This document shows positions 35,684 through 43,598 of a stretch of DNA of 64,000 nucleotides, in pieces. Under the pieces are notes generated by a model that searched no databases, was not told the origin of the DNA, and saw nothing but the letters and a program-made list of their open reading frames with translations. Every line of letters begins with the position of its first letter. Positions within the stretch are counted from its first letter, which is position 1. The DNA is from Nostoc sp. TCL26-01 (GTDB taxonomy: Bacteria > Cyanobacteriota > Cyanobacteriia > Cyanobacteriales > Nostocaceae), in NCBI RefSeq assembly GCF_013393945.1, contig NZ_CP040297.1, forward strand, positions 2,744,804 to 2,808,803, read 5' to 3'. The translations under genes were made by a program, and so were the position numbers.

Positions 35684-35858
35684 AGGTGTTTGAAAAGTCT
35701 AAATTAATACCAGCCCTGGCGATTATAAATCGCGGTTACACAGACGAAACCTGCCTCCGCAGGTTTGAAATACTTGATTTTGTGTTAGTCCACGGAGGTG
35801 GACTTTGTTTGTGTAGTAGCGATTTCTAATCGCCCAAAACTTTTTAAACATCCTCTTA
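35678..35858. repeat. Second foldback element, interrupted by a nested repeat
   Basis: The ends TTAGAGGTGTTTGAAAAGTC and ACTTTTTAAACATCCTCTTA are the same family as the adjacent element. Its middle is replaced by the mini-hairpin element at 35719-35834, so one repeat has landed in another. It shares a junction of a few bases with copy 1. Confidence 0.7.
35719..35834. repeat. Nested foldback element with GCGATT...AATCGC ends
   Basis: Both ends carry 15-base mini-palindromes: GCGATTATAAATCGC on the left and GCGATTTCTAATCGC on the right. The interior has CCTGCCTCCGCAGG and CTTGATTTTGTGTTAGTCC. Same family as the core of 18383-18536, where the left end is GCGACTAGAAGTCGC. Confidence 0.75.
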
Positions 35859-35889
35859 CATCAGTTCAAAAACTGCATTTAACAACAAA

Positions 35890-35918
35890 ATACCCGAATT
35901 ATCAAAAAATTCGGGTAT
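35890..35918 (-). terminator. Rho-independent terminator for the FAD-Rieske gene
   Basis: Arms ATACCCGAATT and AATTCGGGTAT (11 bp perfect) around a 7-base loop, 24 bases past the stop codon on the minus strand, followed on that strand by TTTGTTGTT. It is the cleanest intrinsic terminator in the window. Confidence 0.8.
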
Positions 35919-35942
35919 CTAAAGTTTTTGATTATTGAAAGT

Positions 35943-37481
35943 TTAACTAACTGACTTTTGCGTAACAGGTGTTAGACCATTAATCGCTGGGCCATTGATA
36001 ACTTGACCACAAGCATCAAACCGCGAACCATGACAAGGACAATCCCAAGTCTGCTCAGAAGAATTCCAGTTAACGATGCAGTTAAGATGGGTACAAACTG
36101 CGGAATGTTCATGCAAGTGACCATCTTCATCTCGATAGGCAGCAACTTTTGTTAACCCACGTTGCACAACTGCACCTGTACCTGGGGCAATTTTTTCCAC
36201 AGTATCAACATCACCTGGTTTGAGCCAATCTAAATACTGACTAGCTACGTTGAGGTTTTCGGAAATTAAATCAGCGATCGCCCCCATTCTAGCTCGTGCA
36301 GGGTCGTAAACTTCTGCCCAGGTGTTTTTTCTGCCCAAAATGGTATCTGTCAACAGCATACCGGCGATCGTGCCATGAGTCATCCCTAAACCAGAATCAC
36401 CTGTGACGATGTAGATATTTTCGCTATCAAAGGGGGCTTTGCCAATGTAAGCAATGCCATCATCAGCATTCATTACCTGACCAGACCAGCGATGGGTAAT
36501 TTCTTCGATCATGGGGAATCTTGCTTGTGTCCACTGTTGCAATCTGGCATAGCGGGCATCAGCATCGTTGGCTTGACCTGTCTTATGATCTTCACCACCG
36601 ACGATCAAGATATCATGTTCGGCATCTAACTTTTGCAACCGGACATAGTGATAAGGATCTAAAGTGTCCCAATACAAAGCTGTGGTAACAGAATCACGAG
36701 GTACTTTTGCACCGATGACGTAGGTAAGATAAGCAGCTTGTTTAAAGTGCATAGTAGCCAAATTACTAATAGGAGAATTAGTAGCCACTACCACTGCATC
36801 AGCTGTTACCACAAAACCATTACTGGTTTCCACACGAGTTGTTGTCCCACCCTGAATTTTATTGACGTGGGTATGAGTGTAAATTCTCCCTCCACGACGT
36901 TGAATAGCTGTTGCTAAACCTGCCAGATATTTTAATGGATCAAATTGCCCTTGCTGAGGAAACCGCAGACAAACGCCTGTGTCCCAACCTGCTATCGGTG
37001 CTTGTTGGACAAGTTCTACATCAGCGAGTCCCGCACGATGGACAGCTGCTAATTCTTGGTGTATTTCCTTCACCGATGCAGGGTTATGAGGAAATAAATA
37101 ACCATCAATTCGGGCAAACTCACACTCGATGTTTTCTTGAATAGCGATCGCCTCGATAGTATCAATAGCAGTTGTGTGGCTTTGGGCAATCAATTTTACT
37201 CGTTCTTGACCATGTATTCGTTCTAATTCCGAGTAGCGATAACTTAAAACATTTGATAAATGTGCTGTTGTTCGTGCAGTTTGTCCACCACCAATTACAC
37301 CATCATCTAGCACCACAACTGATTTACCTGCGCGATTAAGTAAGTAGGCTGTTGACATTCCAGCTATGCCAGCACCGACAATACACACATCTGCATAAAT
37401 GTTTTCTGCCAAGCTAGATGCAACTGGCACATTTGCCTGTTCCATCCAAATAGATGTAGTTTTTCCAGAGTTGTTGGGCAT
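35943..37481 (-). CDS. FAD-dependent oxidoreductase with C-terminal Rieske domain
   Basis: Fusion of a DAO-type flavin oxidoreductase (about residues 1-400) and a Rieske 2Fe-2S domain (about 420-505), 512 residues. FAD motif V-C-I-V-G-A-G-I-A-G-M near residues 31-41; G-D-S-G-L-G-M-T-H-G near residue 365 is the second FAD site. The Rieske ligands are C-T-H-L-N-C and C-P-C-H-G-S-R-F near the C-terminus, all four ligands intact. Such fusions are found in many bacteria and cyanobacteria; the substrate, perhaps an amine or amino acid, is unknown. It is transcribed alone and ends at a clear terminator. Confidence 0.9.
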   Translation of the reverse strand: MPNNSGKTTSIWMEQANVPVASSLAENIYADVCIVGAGIAGMSTAYLLNRAGKSVVVLDDGVIGGGQTARTTAHLSNVLSYRYSELERIHGQERVKLIAQSHTTAIDTIEAIAIQENIECEFARIDGYLFPHNPASVKEIHQELAAVHRAGLADVELVQQAPIAGWDTGVCLRFPQQGQFDPLKYLAGLATAIQRRGGRIYTHTHVNKIQGGTTTRVETSNGFVVTADAVVVATNSPISNLATMHFKQAAYLTYVIGAKVPRDSVTTALYWDTLDPYHYVRLQKLDAEHDILIVGGEDHKTGQANDADARYARLQQWTQARFPMIEEITHRWSGQVMNADDGIAYIGKAPFDSENIYIVTGDSGLGMTHGTIAGMLLTDTILGRKNTWAEVYDPARARMGAIADLISENLNVASQYLDWLKPGDVDTVEKIAPGTGAVVQRGLTKVAAYRDEDGHLHEHSAVCTHLNCIVNWNSSEQTWDCPCHGSRFDACGQVINGPAINGLTPVTQKSVS

Positions 37482-37702
37482 ATTTCTTGAGATGTAAATC
37501 TAATTGTTTTGCTAAGAAGATCCTGATTTTTCTGCTATGGTAAGTCGATACTTACAGATTTGCTTGTTTTTCAATCTTTACTAATTTTAAAGATATTTAA
37601 TAATCAATATATCTATAGTTTGATAGAGTTAATAAATCTACTTTAATGAGGATAAAATTGCGTTGCTTTTACTCTTATTGTTTTTAAATACTTATATATA
37701 TC

Positions 37703-37854
37703 TATAGGAATCCGATTTGATTTTTGAATAAAATTAAGTATCTGTAGGGTGCGTTATGACTTCAGTCTAACGCACCGAAACCCTGAATTTGGTGCGTTGC
37801 GCTGCGCGACAACACACCCTACGTAATTTTCAGAAATCAAATATGAGTCCTATA
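37703..37854. repeat. Foldback element with TATAGGA...TCCTATA ends
   Basis: Left end TATAGGAATCCGATTTGATT and right end AATCAAATATGAGTCCTATA are inverted repeats with a few mismatches. A second, inner palindrome GTAGGGTG / CACCCTAC (37744-37822) carries GGTGCGTT and AACGCACC units. Size about 152 bases, no coding capacity. A solo end occurs at 14896-14925. Confidence 0.78.
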
Positions 37855-37915
37855 TAGCGATTTTCATGCCGATAAAGTACACCTATCTAGTCCAGAGGTC
37901 GTAGGGGCGTGTTAA

Positions 37916-38040
37916 ACCAGTTATCAGTTATCAGTAAACAGTTATCAGTCAAGATAATTGGGTTTAAGTCGCCCCACTTTAACAGTGAACAGTTATCAGT
38001 CAAGATAATTGAATCAGCGTTAACTGATAACTGATAACTG
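37916..38040. repeat. CAGTTATCAGT heptamer array
   Basis: Repeated CAGTTATCAGTTATCAGT and AACAGTTATCAGTCAAGA units, then TAACTGATAACTGATAACTG in opposite sense, so the array itself can fold back. Same STRR type as 34028-34192. Confidence 0.7.
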
Positions 38041-38369
38041 TATTAACCCGCCCCTACTGCTTGTGAGAAATGCGGGTAGCCTCTGTTGACTAAAAATATG
38101 TACCTCACTTAACTGAGAAACGCTATAATTCTCCAAGCTTTATAGCTCAATGTTCCACAGAAAAACACACAGCACTGAAATTATAGCAATCCCCTAAAAG
38201 AAGTATAATTTTTGGGTTTTGTATAGTCATATCTCATTTTCTGGAGACGAGAGCTGAATATATTTAGTAGTGGATTAAACTGAAACAAAGACAGTTCGCC
38301 GAAAATCCCAGGGTGAATTTATGTGGGTTATGTGTCTTCAGAAAAACTAACTTATCTCAGCTATAAAAT

Positions 38370-39344
38370 ATGACGGTGGAACTAAAAGTGTCTAGTATTG
38401 ATAATCACATTTTATCCTTGTCAGAGGATGTAACAATTCCTCAAGCTCCTCCCGGATTTAAATCTGGGTTTATTGGCATTATTGGTCGTCCTAATGTCGG
38501 TAAATCTACGTTGATGAATCAATTAGTAGGTCAGAAAATTGCCATTACATCACCAGTAGCTCAAACTACGCGCAATCGTTTGAGAGGAATCGTCACCACC
38601 CCAGCAGCCCAGTTAATCTTTGTAGATACACCAGGAATTCACAAACCCCATCATCAATTGGGTGAAGTGCTAGTACAAAATGCCAAAATAGCGATTGAAT
38701 CTGTGGATGTGGTGCTATTTGTAGTAGATGGAACGGTGGCTTGTGGTGCAGGCGATCGCTTTATTGCCGATTTGTTAACACGCAGCCAAACGCCTGTAAT
38801 TTTGGGGATCAACAAAATAGATCAACAACCCCCAGATGCTCACAATATAGATACCAGCTACGAGCAAATGGCTTTAGCTTATCAATGGCCAACAGTCAAA
38901 TTTTCTGCCAAAGTGAGTACGGGATTACCTCAATTACAAGAATTATTAATCGAGCATTTAGATGAAGGCCCCCTATACTATCCCCCAGACTTGGTAACAG
39001 ACCAGCCAGAACGGTTTATTATGGGAGAGTTAATCCGTGAGCAGGTGTTGCTGTTGACTCGTGAAGAAGTACCGCATTCAGTAGCGATCGCAATTGATCT
39101 AGTCGAAGAAACACCAACCGTTACCCGCGTACTTGCAACTATTCATGTGGAACGTGATTCCCAAAAAGGTATTCTCATCGGTAAAGGTGGCTCAATGCTC
39201 AAAGCCATTGGTAGCGCCGCCCGCGAACAAATTCAAAAACTGATTTCTGGTAAAGTCTATCTAGAACTATTTGTCAAAGTACAACCAAAATGGCGACACT
39301 CGCGCATCAGATTAGCTGAATTGGGCTATCGCGTGGAAGAATAG
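38370..39344 (+). CDS. era: GTPase Era
   Basis: Ras-like GTPase with a KH domain that binds the 3' end of 16S rRNA and helps mature the small ribosomal subunit. The 324 residues include a short extra N-terminus of about 30 residues before the usual start. G1 G-R-P-N-V-G-K-S near residues 39-46, G2 with T-T-R-N-R near 66, G3 D-T-P-G-I-H near 86, G4 N-K-I-D near 147, and a C-terminal KH domain with G-K-G-G-S-M-L-K-A-I-G. The next gene starts 16 bases later and may be co-transcribed. Confidence 0.96.
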   Translation: MTVELKVSSIDNHILSLSEDVTIPQAPPGFKSGFIGIIGRPNVGKSTLMNQLVGQKIAITSPVAQTTRNRLRGIVTTPAAQLIFVDTPGIHKPHHQLGEVLVQNAKIAIESVDVVLFVVDGTVACGAGDRFIADLLTRSQTPVILGINKIDQQPPDAHNIDTSYEQMALAYQWPTVKFSAKVSTGLPQLQELLIEHLDEGPLYYPPDLVTDQPERFIMGELIREQVLLLTREEVPHSVAIAIDLVEETPTVTRVLATIHVERDSQKGILIGKGGSMLKAIGSAAREQIQKLISGKVYLELFVKVQPKWRHSRIRLAELGYRVEE

Positions 39345-39360
39345 AAATAATTCGTGAATT

Positions 39361-40026
39361 ATGAGCTATCCCTTAAATCTGCCAAGTGATGCTCCCCCTT
39401 TGCGTGTGTTGATTGTCGAAGATGATCCGATGATGCAATTGGGGCTAGAGCAATCATTAATGGCTCATCCTCAATTAGCAATTGTTGGACAAGCAGAAGA
39501 TGGTTATTTAGGTGTGCAAGCAGCACTGAAGCTGAAACCAGATTTAGTAGTCATGGACATTGGTTTACCACGACTTGATGGTATTGCTGCCACACAGCAA
39601 ATCAAAGCTGCACTCCCAGAAACTCATGTAGTAATGTTGACATCGCACAAAACACAGACAGAAATTATTGCTGCACTTTCTAGTGGCGCTGATGCCTATT
39701 GTATCAAAGGTGCAAGTGTCGAGCGATTATTGAATGCGATCGCTGCTGCCGTCGATGGTGCAACCTACCTTGATCCCCAAATCGCTAGACAAGTAATTGA
39801 AAACCTCAAACCCCCTTCAGTTTCTGGGAATACTGCGAATTTATCAGGACGAGAATTAGAAGTATTAAAACTCATGGTGGAAGGTTTAAGTAACCCAGAA
39901 ATAGCCGAAAAACTCTACCTTAGTCCCAACACCGTCAAAACTCACGTCCGAGGAATTATGAACAAATTAGCAGTTGATGATCGTGTCCAAGCCGCAGTTG
40001 TGGCTCTACGTTCTGGCTTAGTTTGA
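39361..40026 (+). CDS. NarL/LuxR-family response regulator
   Basis: Two-domain DNA-binding response regulator of 221 residues. Receiver domain (about 14-130) with acidic pocket E-D-D, phosphoacceptor Asp66 in V-M-D-I-G-L-P, conserved Thr/Ser in M-L-T-S, and Lys in C-I-K-G; a LuxR-type helix-turn-helix (about 155-215) with L-S-G-R-E-L-E-V-L and the recognition segment L-S-P-N-T-V-K-T-H-V. It lies 16 bases after era on the same strand. No sensor kinase is adjacent. The strong conservation with Rre1-type cyanobacterial regulators of the stress response makes that identity possible but unproven. Confidence 0.92.
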   Translation: MSYPLNLPSDAPPLRVLIVEDDPMMQLGLEQSLMAHPQLAIVGQAEDGYLGVQAALKLKPDLVVMDIGLPRLDGIAATQQIKAALPETHVVMLTSHKTQTEIIAALSSGADAYCIKGASVERLLNAIAAAVDGATYLDPQIARQVIENLKPPSVSGNTANLSGRELEVLKLMVEGLSNPEIAEKLYLSPNTVKTHVRGIMNKLAVDDRVQAAVVALRSGLV

Positions 40027-40073
40027 ATTCATCAAAGGAGTGTAGCGTGTATTTTTAAAAATAAAAACAAGTT

Positions 40074-40105
40074 AAAGGGAAAAAATTTACCTCTTTCCCT
40101 TTTTA
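40074..40105 (+). terminator. Terminator after the response regulator gene
   Basis: Arms AAAGGGAAA and TTTCCCTTT around an 11-base loop, ending in a T run (TTTTT), 48 bases beyond the stop codon. Its loop is longer than ideal. It would end the era-regulator transcript. Confidence 0.7.
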
Positions 40106-40155
40106 TCTGATACTGCAAGCAAACAATTGGTCAGTGTTCTATTTCCGAAGGATTA

Positions 40156-40515
40156 TTACTTCACTTCATTAGGTTGAAATTTAGCTATCTTGCCTTTCTT
40201 CACAGCAACAATCACATCGTATGTTGAACAGTAAGAAAATGTTACATTATTAGCTTTATTGTAAAGATTAACGACATGACCAGCGCCACCAGGCTGAATA
40301 CCAATAGGTTCTAAATCACCAAAAAAGAAGCGACGTAGTTGATCACCACTACCAATTTGACCTTTATTTTTAGTCAGTAAATCTATTTTCTGTTGCGTAG
40401 ATAATTCTTGGGCTGATGCTTGAACTAAAGCAGGATTAATGACTTTAAGTGGTGCATCCCAAACAGTTAAAAAACCAGTGAAAGCAATAGTAGCAACTAG
40501 GGGCGCGAGTTTCAT
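40156..40515 (-). CDS. Small secreted protein of unknown function
   Basis: Protein of 119 residues with a plausible N-terminal signal sequence: M-K-L then a hydrophobic core A-P-L-V-A-T-I-A-F-T-G-F-L and an A-x-A-like site (A-S-A-Q) near residues 33-36. The mature part contains one Cys only, mixed charged residues and no motif I recognise. Translation from ATG 40515 follows a purine-rich GGAGTAATC stretch. It is isolated between a terminator and a repeat-rich spacer. Function unknown. Confidence 0.65.
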   Translation of the reverse strand: MKLAPLVATIAFTGFLTVWDAPLKVINPALVQASAQELSTQQKIDLLTKNKGQIGSGDQLRRFFFGDLEPIGIQPGGAGHVVNLYNKANNVTFSYCSTYDVIVAVKKGKIAKFQPNEVK

Positions 40516-41156
40516 TGATTACTCCTGAAGATTGAGCTATCCCGAACACAAAAACTATCTCAGGTGCTAGTGAGAACTGATTGAGACTTAATCATAATTT
40601 TTATGAGTTTATCTGTTTATAAAATTCAGTTAATTCTCAGCATTTTCTCAGATATGAATGATGGCTCAAAGTCACAGAATAATACCAATTGCTCAAGTCA
40701 TTTGTCGTTTGTATTTTCAGCTTTGCATCTGTCTCACTCTAATATAGGACTTACTCACTCAACCAAGAAACCATAAAAGAGGGTGGTCAATAGTCCATAG
40801 TCAAGAGGAGCCAGCCGCTTGTGGGGGTCTCCACGGCAGTTCGCTCAAGTCAAGCCACTGCGTTGCGTATTTTTCCCCCGTTGTAGCAAGTGGCGCGGGA
40901 AACCCGCCCACGGGGGTGGCTCAGGAACGCACTATCTCACTATTGACTATTGACAAAAAAGCCAGAAAATTTGGTGAAACTGCGTAAGTCCTATATTAGA
41001 TAATTGGGATGACTTAATTTTTCTCTCAGCAAAACCTAATTTTGCTGTGGTTCTAAGTGAAGTAGGATCATAAATAATATTTTCATAACTTAGACTTTAT
41101 TTTTTCTTAATTAGATTACTGTACTGGACAAAGTTGATTACAACCTAAAAACTATC
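40516..41156. other. Gene-free stretch with a 263-base foldback element
   Basis: The left part carries the promoter side of the small secreted protein gene; 40738-41000 is a foldback element; the remainder is AT-rich sequence before the transporter. No gene seen. Confidence 0.65.
40738..41000. repeat. Complete foldback element, AGGACTTAC family
   Basis: Perfect 17-base inverted ends, TCTAATATAGGACTTAC and GTAAGTCCTATATTAGA. Inside them GGTCAATAGTCCATAGTCAA on the left opposes TTGACTATTGAC on the right. The centre (about 40806-40925) is a GC-rich insert with TTTCCCCCGTTGTAGCAAGT, which recurs inverted near 52309-52328. A shorter relative lies at 47346-47497 and a truncated one at 24520-24600. 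Confidence 0.85.
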
Positions 41157-42194
41157 ATGAATCAAATCCACAAAACTTCTGGACAAACCTATCTGTGGCT
41201 AGCGGTAATAATTTTTGGAGCATCTAGTGCAGTTACTCGCAAGCTAACTGAAATTGGCGCTCAACACCTCGTAGATGGGCGCAATCCTATTTCCTTATGT
41301 AATGTTTTATTTGTAGGCAACTTGTGGGCCTTGGTAGTCCTGATATTAATTTATAGACGACAGTGGAATCAAGCAATATTAAAACAACTATCTAAGAAAG
41401 AGTGGGTAAGTTTAATAGTGGTGGCTATTTTAGCAGGAGCATTAGCACCTGGTTTAATTTTCCAAGCATTAGCCATCACACGAGTCAATAATGTGATTTT
41501 AGTGGGACGCATAGAACCTCTTCTCACGCTAGCTTTATCAATCTGGTTATTAAAAGAACGAGTAAATTTTTGGGAGTTGATGGGCGCTACTATTGCATTT
41601 ATCGGCGTGACTTTAACCATTCTGCTTCAGCCAGCAGCTGCCGCCGTCATGAATATGGGCAGTTTGCATATAGGTCTAGGCGAAACTTTAGCAGTGGCTG
41701 GATCTGTTTGTGCAACGGCTGCTGTGATTATTAGTAAAAAATATCTTGTTCACACTCCTTTGGGGATCTACAGTATTGTTCGTACTGCTATAGGAACAGT
41801 CGTCTTTTTTGTCAGCGCTTTAGTTTTGTATGGTCAAGATCATTTTGCTGATGCGTTTTCACCTTTTCTGTGGCAGTGGATGCTGGTTTATAGTATTGTG
41901 ATTGTAGTTATAGGTCAGTTATTGTGGCTGCAAGGATTGAGGAATTCAACAACATCTACAGCATCTCTGATTGGTTCTTTTAGTCCGATTGTCGGTGTCG
42001 TAGCGGCTTATTTGATATTAAAAGAAGCACCAACAACAGCTCAATATATTGGTGGTAGTTTAATTTTAGTTGGGATATTTTTAAGCCAAGTTGGGATTCA
42101 ATACCAAAATGCCCGTAGAACCGCATCTTCTTCCATCGATTCTATGAAGACAGAACAAGCATTAGAAGCTGGTATGGGATTTAAGGGGATATAA
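41157..42194 (+). CDS. DMT superfamily (EamA) transporter
   Basis: Drug/metabolite transporter of 345 residues with ten predicted helices as two EamA repeats. First repeat ends with G-R-I-E-P-L-L-T-L-A-L-S-I-W-L-L-K-E-R-V near residues 116-135; second with G-S-F-S-P-I-V-G-V-V-A-A-Y-L-I-L-K-E-A near residues 275-293. Substrate could be a metabolite or amino acid and cannot be told. A plain ATG is used; no partner gene lies next to it. Confidence 0.9.
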   Translation: MNQIHKTSGQTYLWLAVIIFGASSAVTRKLTEIGAQHLVDGRNPISLCNVLFVGNLWALVVLILIYRRQWNQAILKQLSKKEWVSLIVVAILAGALAPGLIFQALAITRVNNVILVGRIEPLLTLALSIWLLKERVNFWELMGATIAFIGVTLTILLQPAAAAVMNMGSLHIGLGETLAVAGSVCATAAVIISKKYLVHTPLGIYSIVRTAIGTVVFFVSALVLYGQDHFADAFSPFLWQWMLVYSIVIVVIGQLLWLQGLRNSTTSTASLIGSFSPIVGVVAAYLILKEAPTTAQYIGGSLILVGIFLSQVGIQYQNARRTASSSIDSMKTEQALEAGMGFKGI

Positions 42195-42233
42195 TAATTT
42201 CATTGATGGAGAATCACGAACTGATTATCCTCC

Positions 42234-42806
42234 TTAATGGCACTGCAAAACTTGAGCAGCAGTCAACGTTAGATCAGTAAATATTGGCGAAGCGATCGCA
42301 TTATCTCCTGTATAAACCTTCTCCTCATAGAAACCCTCTACCCATTCCAGAACCGTCACTCGCTCTTGTATCGCATCAACAATCCAATACTCAGCAATAC
42401 CCCGTGCCGCATATTCTGAGCGCTTATAGCGATAATCACGATTGCTCTGATTGGGACTCACTACCTCAACTACTAATAACGGTGGTGGCATCTCTGGCAT
42501 GACTGTAGACCGTTTAGCTCCCTCCATCACAGTTGCCAACTCTTCCGAAAACACCACTAAATCAGGAACACGCACCCGCGAACCAGTAGTCACAATTTCC
42601 GTTTTCATCCGTAACTGAGAAGATGGGATGCCTAATTGCACAAGGCAAACAAGGATAAACATGGCAATTCGTTGATTTCTCTCACTCTCAGCCGGCATCG
42701 ATAGCAGTTCTCCATCTTCCAATTCATACATTGCATCTGTACCATCGTCATAATTAAAGAACTCCTCAAGAGTCATAGATGGAACTTGATTTAATGTGAT
42801 TGCCAT
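42234..42806 (-). CDS. Uma2 family putative endonuclease
   Basis: Uma2/DUF820 protein of 190 residues with M-T-L-E-E-F near the N-terminus, Y-E-L-E-D-G-E-L near 27-34, R-V-P-D-L-V-V-F near 94-101, core P-P-L-L-V-V-E-V-V-S-P near 125-135 and E-Y-W-I-V-D. It converges on the transporter gene. Fourth Uma2 gene of the window, with little similarity to the tandem pair beyond the family motifs. Confidence 0.86.
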   Translation of the reverse strand: MAITLNQVPSMTLEEFFNYDDGTDAMYELEDGELLSMPAESERNQRIAMFILVCLVQLGIPSSQLRMKTEIVTTGSRVRVPDLVVFSEELATVMEGAKRSTVMPEMPPPLLVVEVVSPNQSNRDYRYKRSEYAARGIAEYWIVDAIQERVTVLEWVEGFYEEKVYTGDNAIASPIFTDLTLTAAQVLQCH

Positions 42807-43028
42807 AATTACCTTACATTCTTTTCAAAACATCCAGCTTAATCTATTTGCGATCGCTCACAAGGAGTTTACAGAAGACGTATGAATGCACTCCAACACA
42901 GGTTGGCATCTCAATTTTAGTACATTTGAGTATTGGGATTGCTGATGTAAAAACTAACTAGATTGAAGGCGATCGCCTACGATAAATAGAGATGCGATCG
43001 CACTAATGACAGTTGATCCACAATGCTA

Positions 43029-43598
43029 CTATTTTCTCCCTCCGATCAAACGATTGAATTGAAGGTAATGTGGAGAACTTACTTTCAGCATTTGCTCTGG
43101 ACTGTCATGATCATCAGTAATCTTCTCTCGTGTTGGTTTCTTATGAATATTAATATTTCTTATAGTGACGAAGCGATAAACGTAACTTTCAAGAAAATTC
43201 GGATATCTCCAAAACTCTTGGCCAATTTTCTGGCAATAAGCAACAAAACACTGTGCGCCTTTAAGTTGCTGAATTATTTCCCACTCTGTACTTGTCTTCG
43301 TCTTTGCTTTCATCTCTATAAAGAGAATGACTTTTTTTGTATCAATGTCGGCAACAATAACAAAATCTGCACGTTTGCATTCACCTTTTGAGCCAGTAAA
43401 TATTGTATTGGGTGACTTAAATTGATCTGCCTTAATAATAATAACTTGATGGTCATCAGGCATTCCATTAATAGTTACATAACAGTTGGGTAGATCAGGT
43501 TCTCTCAGTATGACCTTTTTTTTATTGTTGTCATCAAATTCTAATGGTACTGTAGCAGTCTCTTTGATCATCTGTTTGAGGATAGCAATGTCAGACAT
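43029..43598 (-). CDS. PD-(D/E)XK nuclease-like protein paired with an ATPase
   Basis: Protein of 189 residues with no named family recognised. The pattern K-R-A-D-F-V-I-V (Asp78), then F-I-E-M-K-A-K (Glu95, Lys97), followed by Q-L-K-G-A-Q-C-F-V-A-Y, is the core D-x(n)-E-x-K of PD-(D/E)XK nucleases with the usual helix after it. The start codon overlaps the stop of the ATPase gene (TAATG), so translation is coupled. The most likely role is the effector nuclease of a two-gene unit with the ATPase; this is inference from motif and context. Confidence 0.65.
   Translation of the reverse strand: MSDIAILKQMIKETATVPLEFDDNNKKKVILREPDLPNCYVTINGMPDDHQVIIIKADQFKSPNTIFTGSKGECKRADFVIVADIDTKKVILFIEMKAKTKTSTEWEIIQQLKGAQCFVAYCQKIGQEFWRYPNFLESYVYRFVTIRNINIHKKPTREKITDDHDSPEQMLKVSSPHYLQFNRLIGGRK

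Larger units (their letters stand above)
35098..35942. other. Gene-free stretch holding nested foldback repeats and a terminator
   Basis: About 845 bases. The first 400 are AT-rich and carry the promoter side of the squalene/phytoene synthase gene. Then come a 162-base foldback element (35522-35683), a second element of the same family (35678-35858) interrupted by another repeat (35719-35834), and a hairpin terminator (35890-35918). An open frame at 35602-35829 runs across the repeats and is not considered a gene. Confidence 0.7.
37482..38369. other. Gene-free stretch of about 890 bases with repeats
   Basis: It separates the divergent FAD-Rieske and era genes. It holds a foldback element (37703-37854) and an array of CAGTTATCAGT repeats (37916-38040). 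A segment GTACCTCACTTAACTGAGAA at 38101-38120 resembles GTACCTCACTCAAGCAAGAA at 21013-21032, another small shared motif. No open frame of note was seen. Confidence 0.6.

Noticed and set aside
35602..35829. 75-codon open frame
   Set aside because: It runs through two repeat elements and their junction, so it is a by-product of repeat sequence.
43023..43391. 122-codon plus-strand frame
   Set aside because: Antisense to the nuclease-like gene, which has a sensible start, coupling to the ATPase and recognisable motifs.
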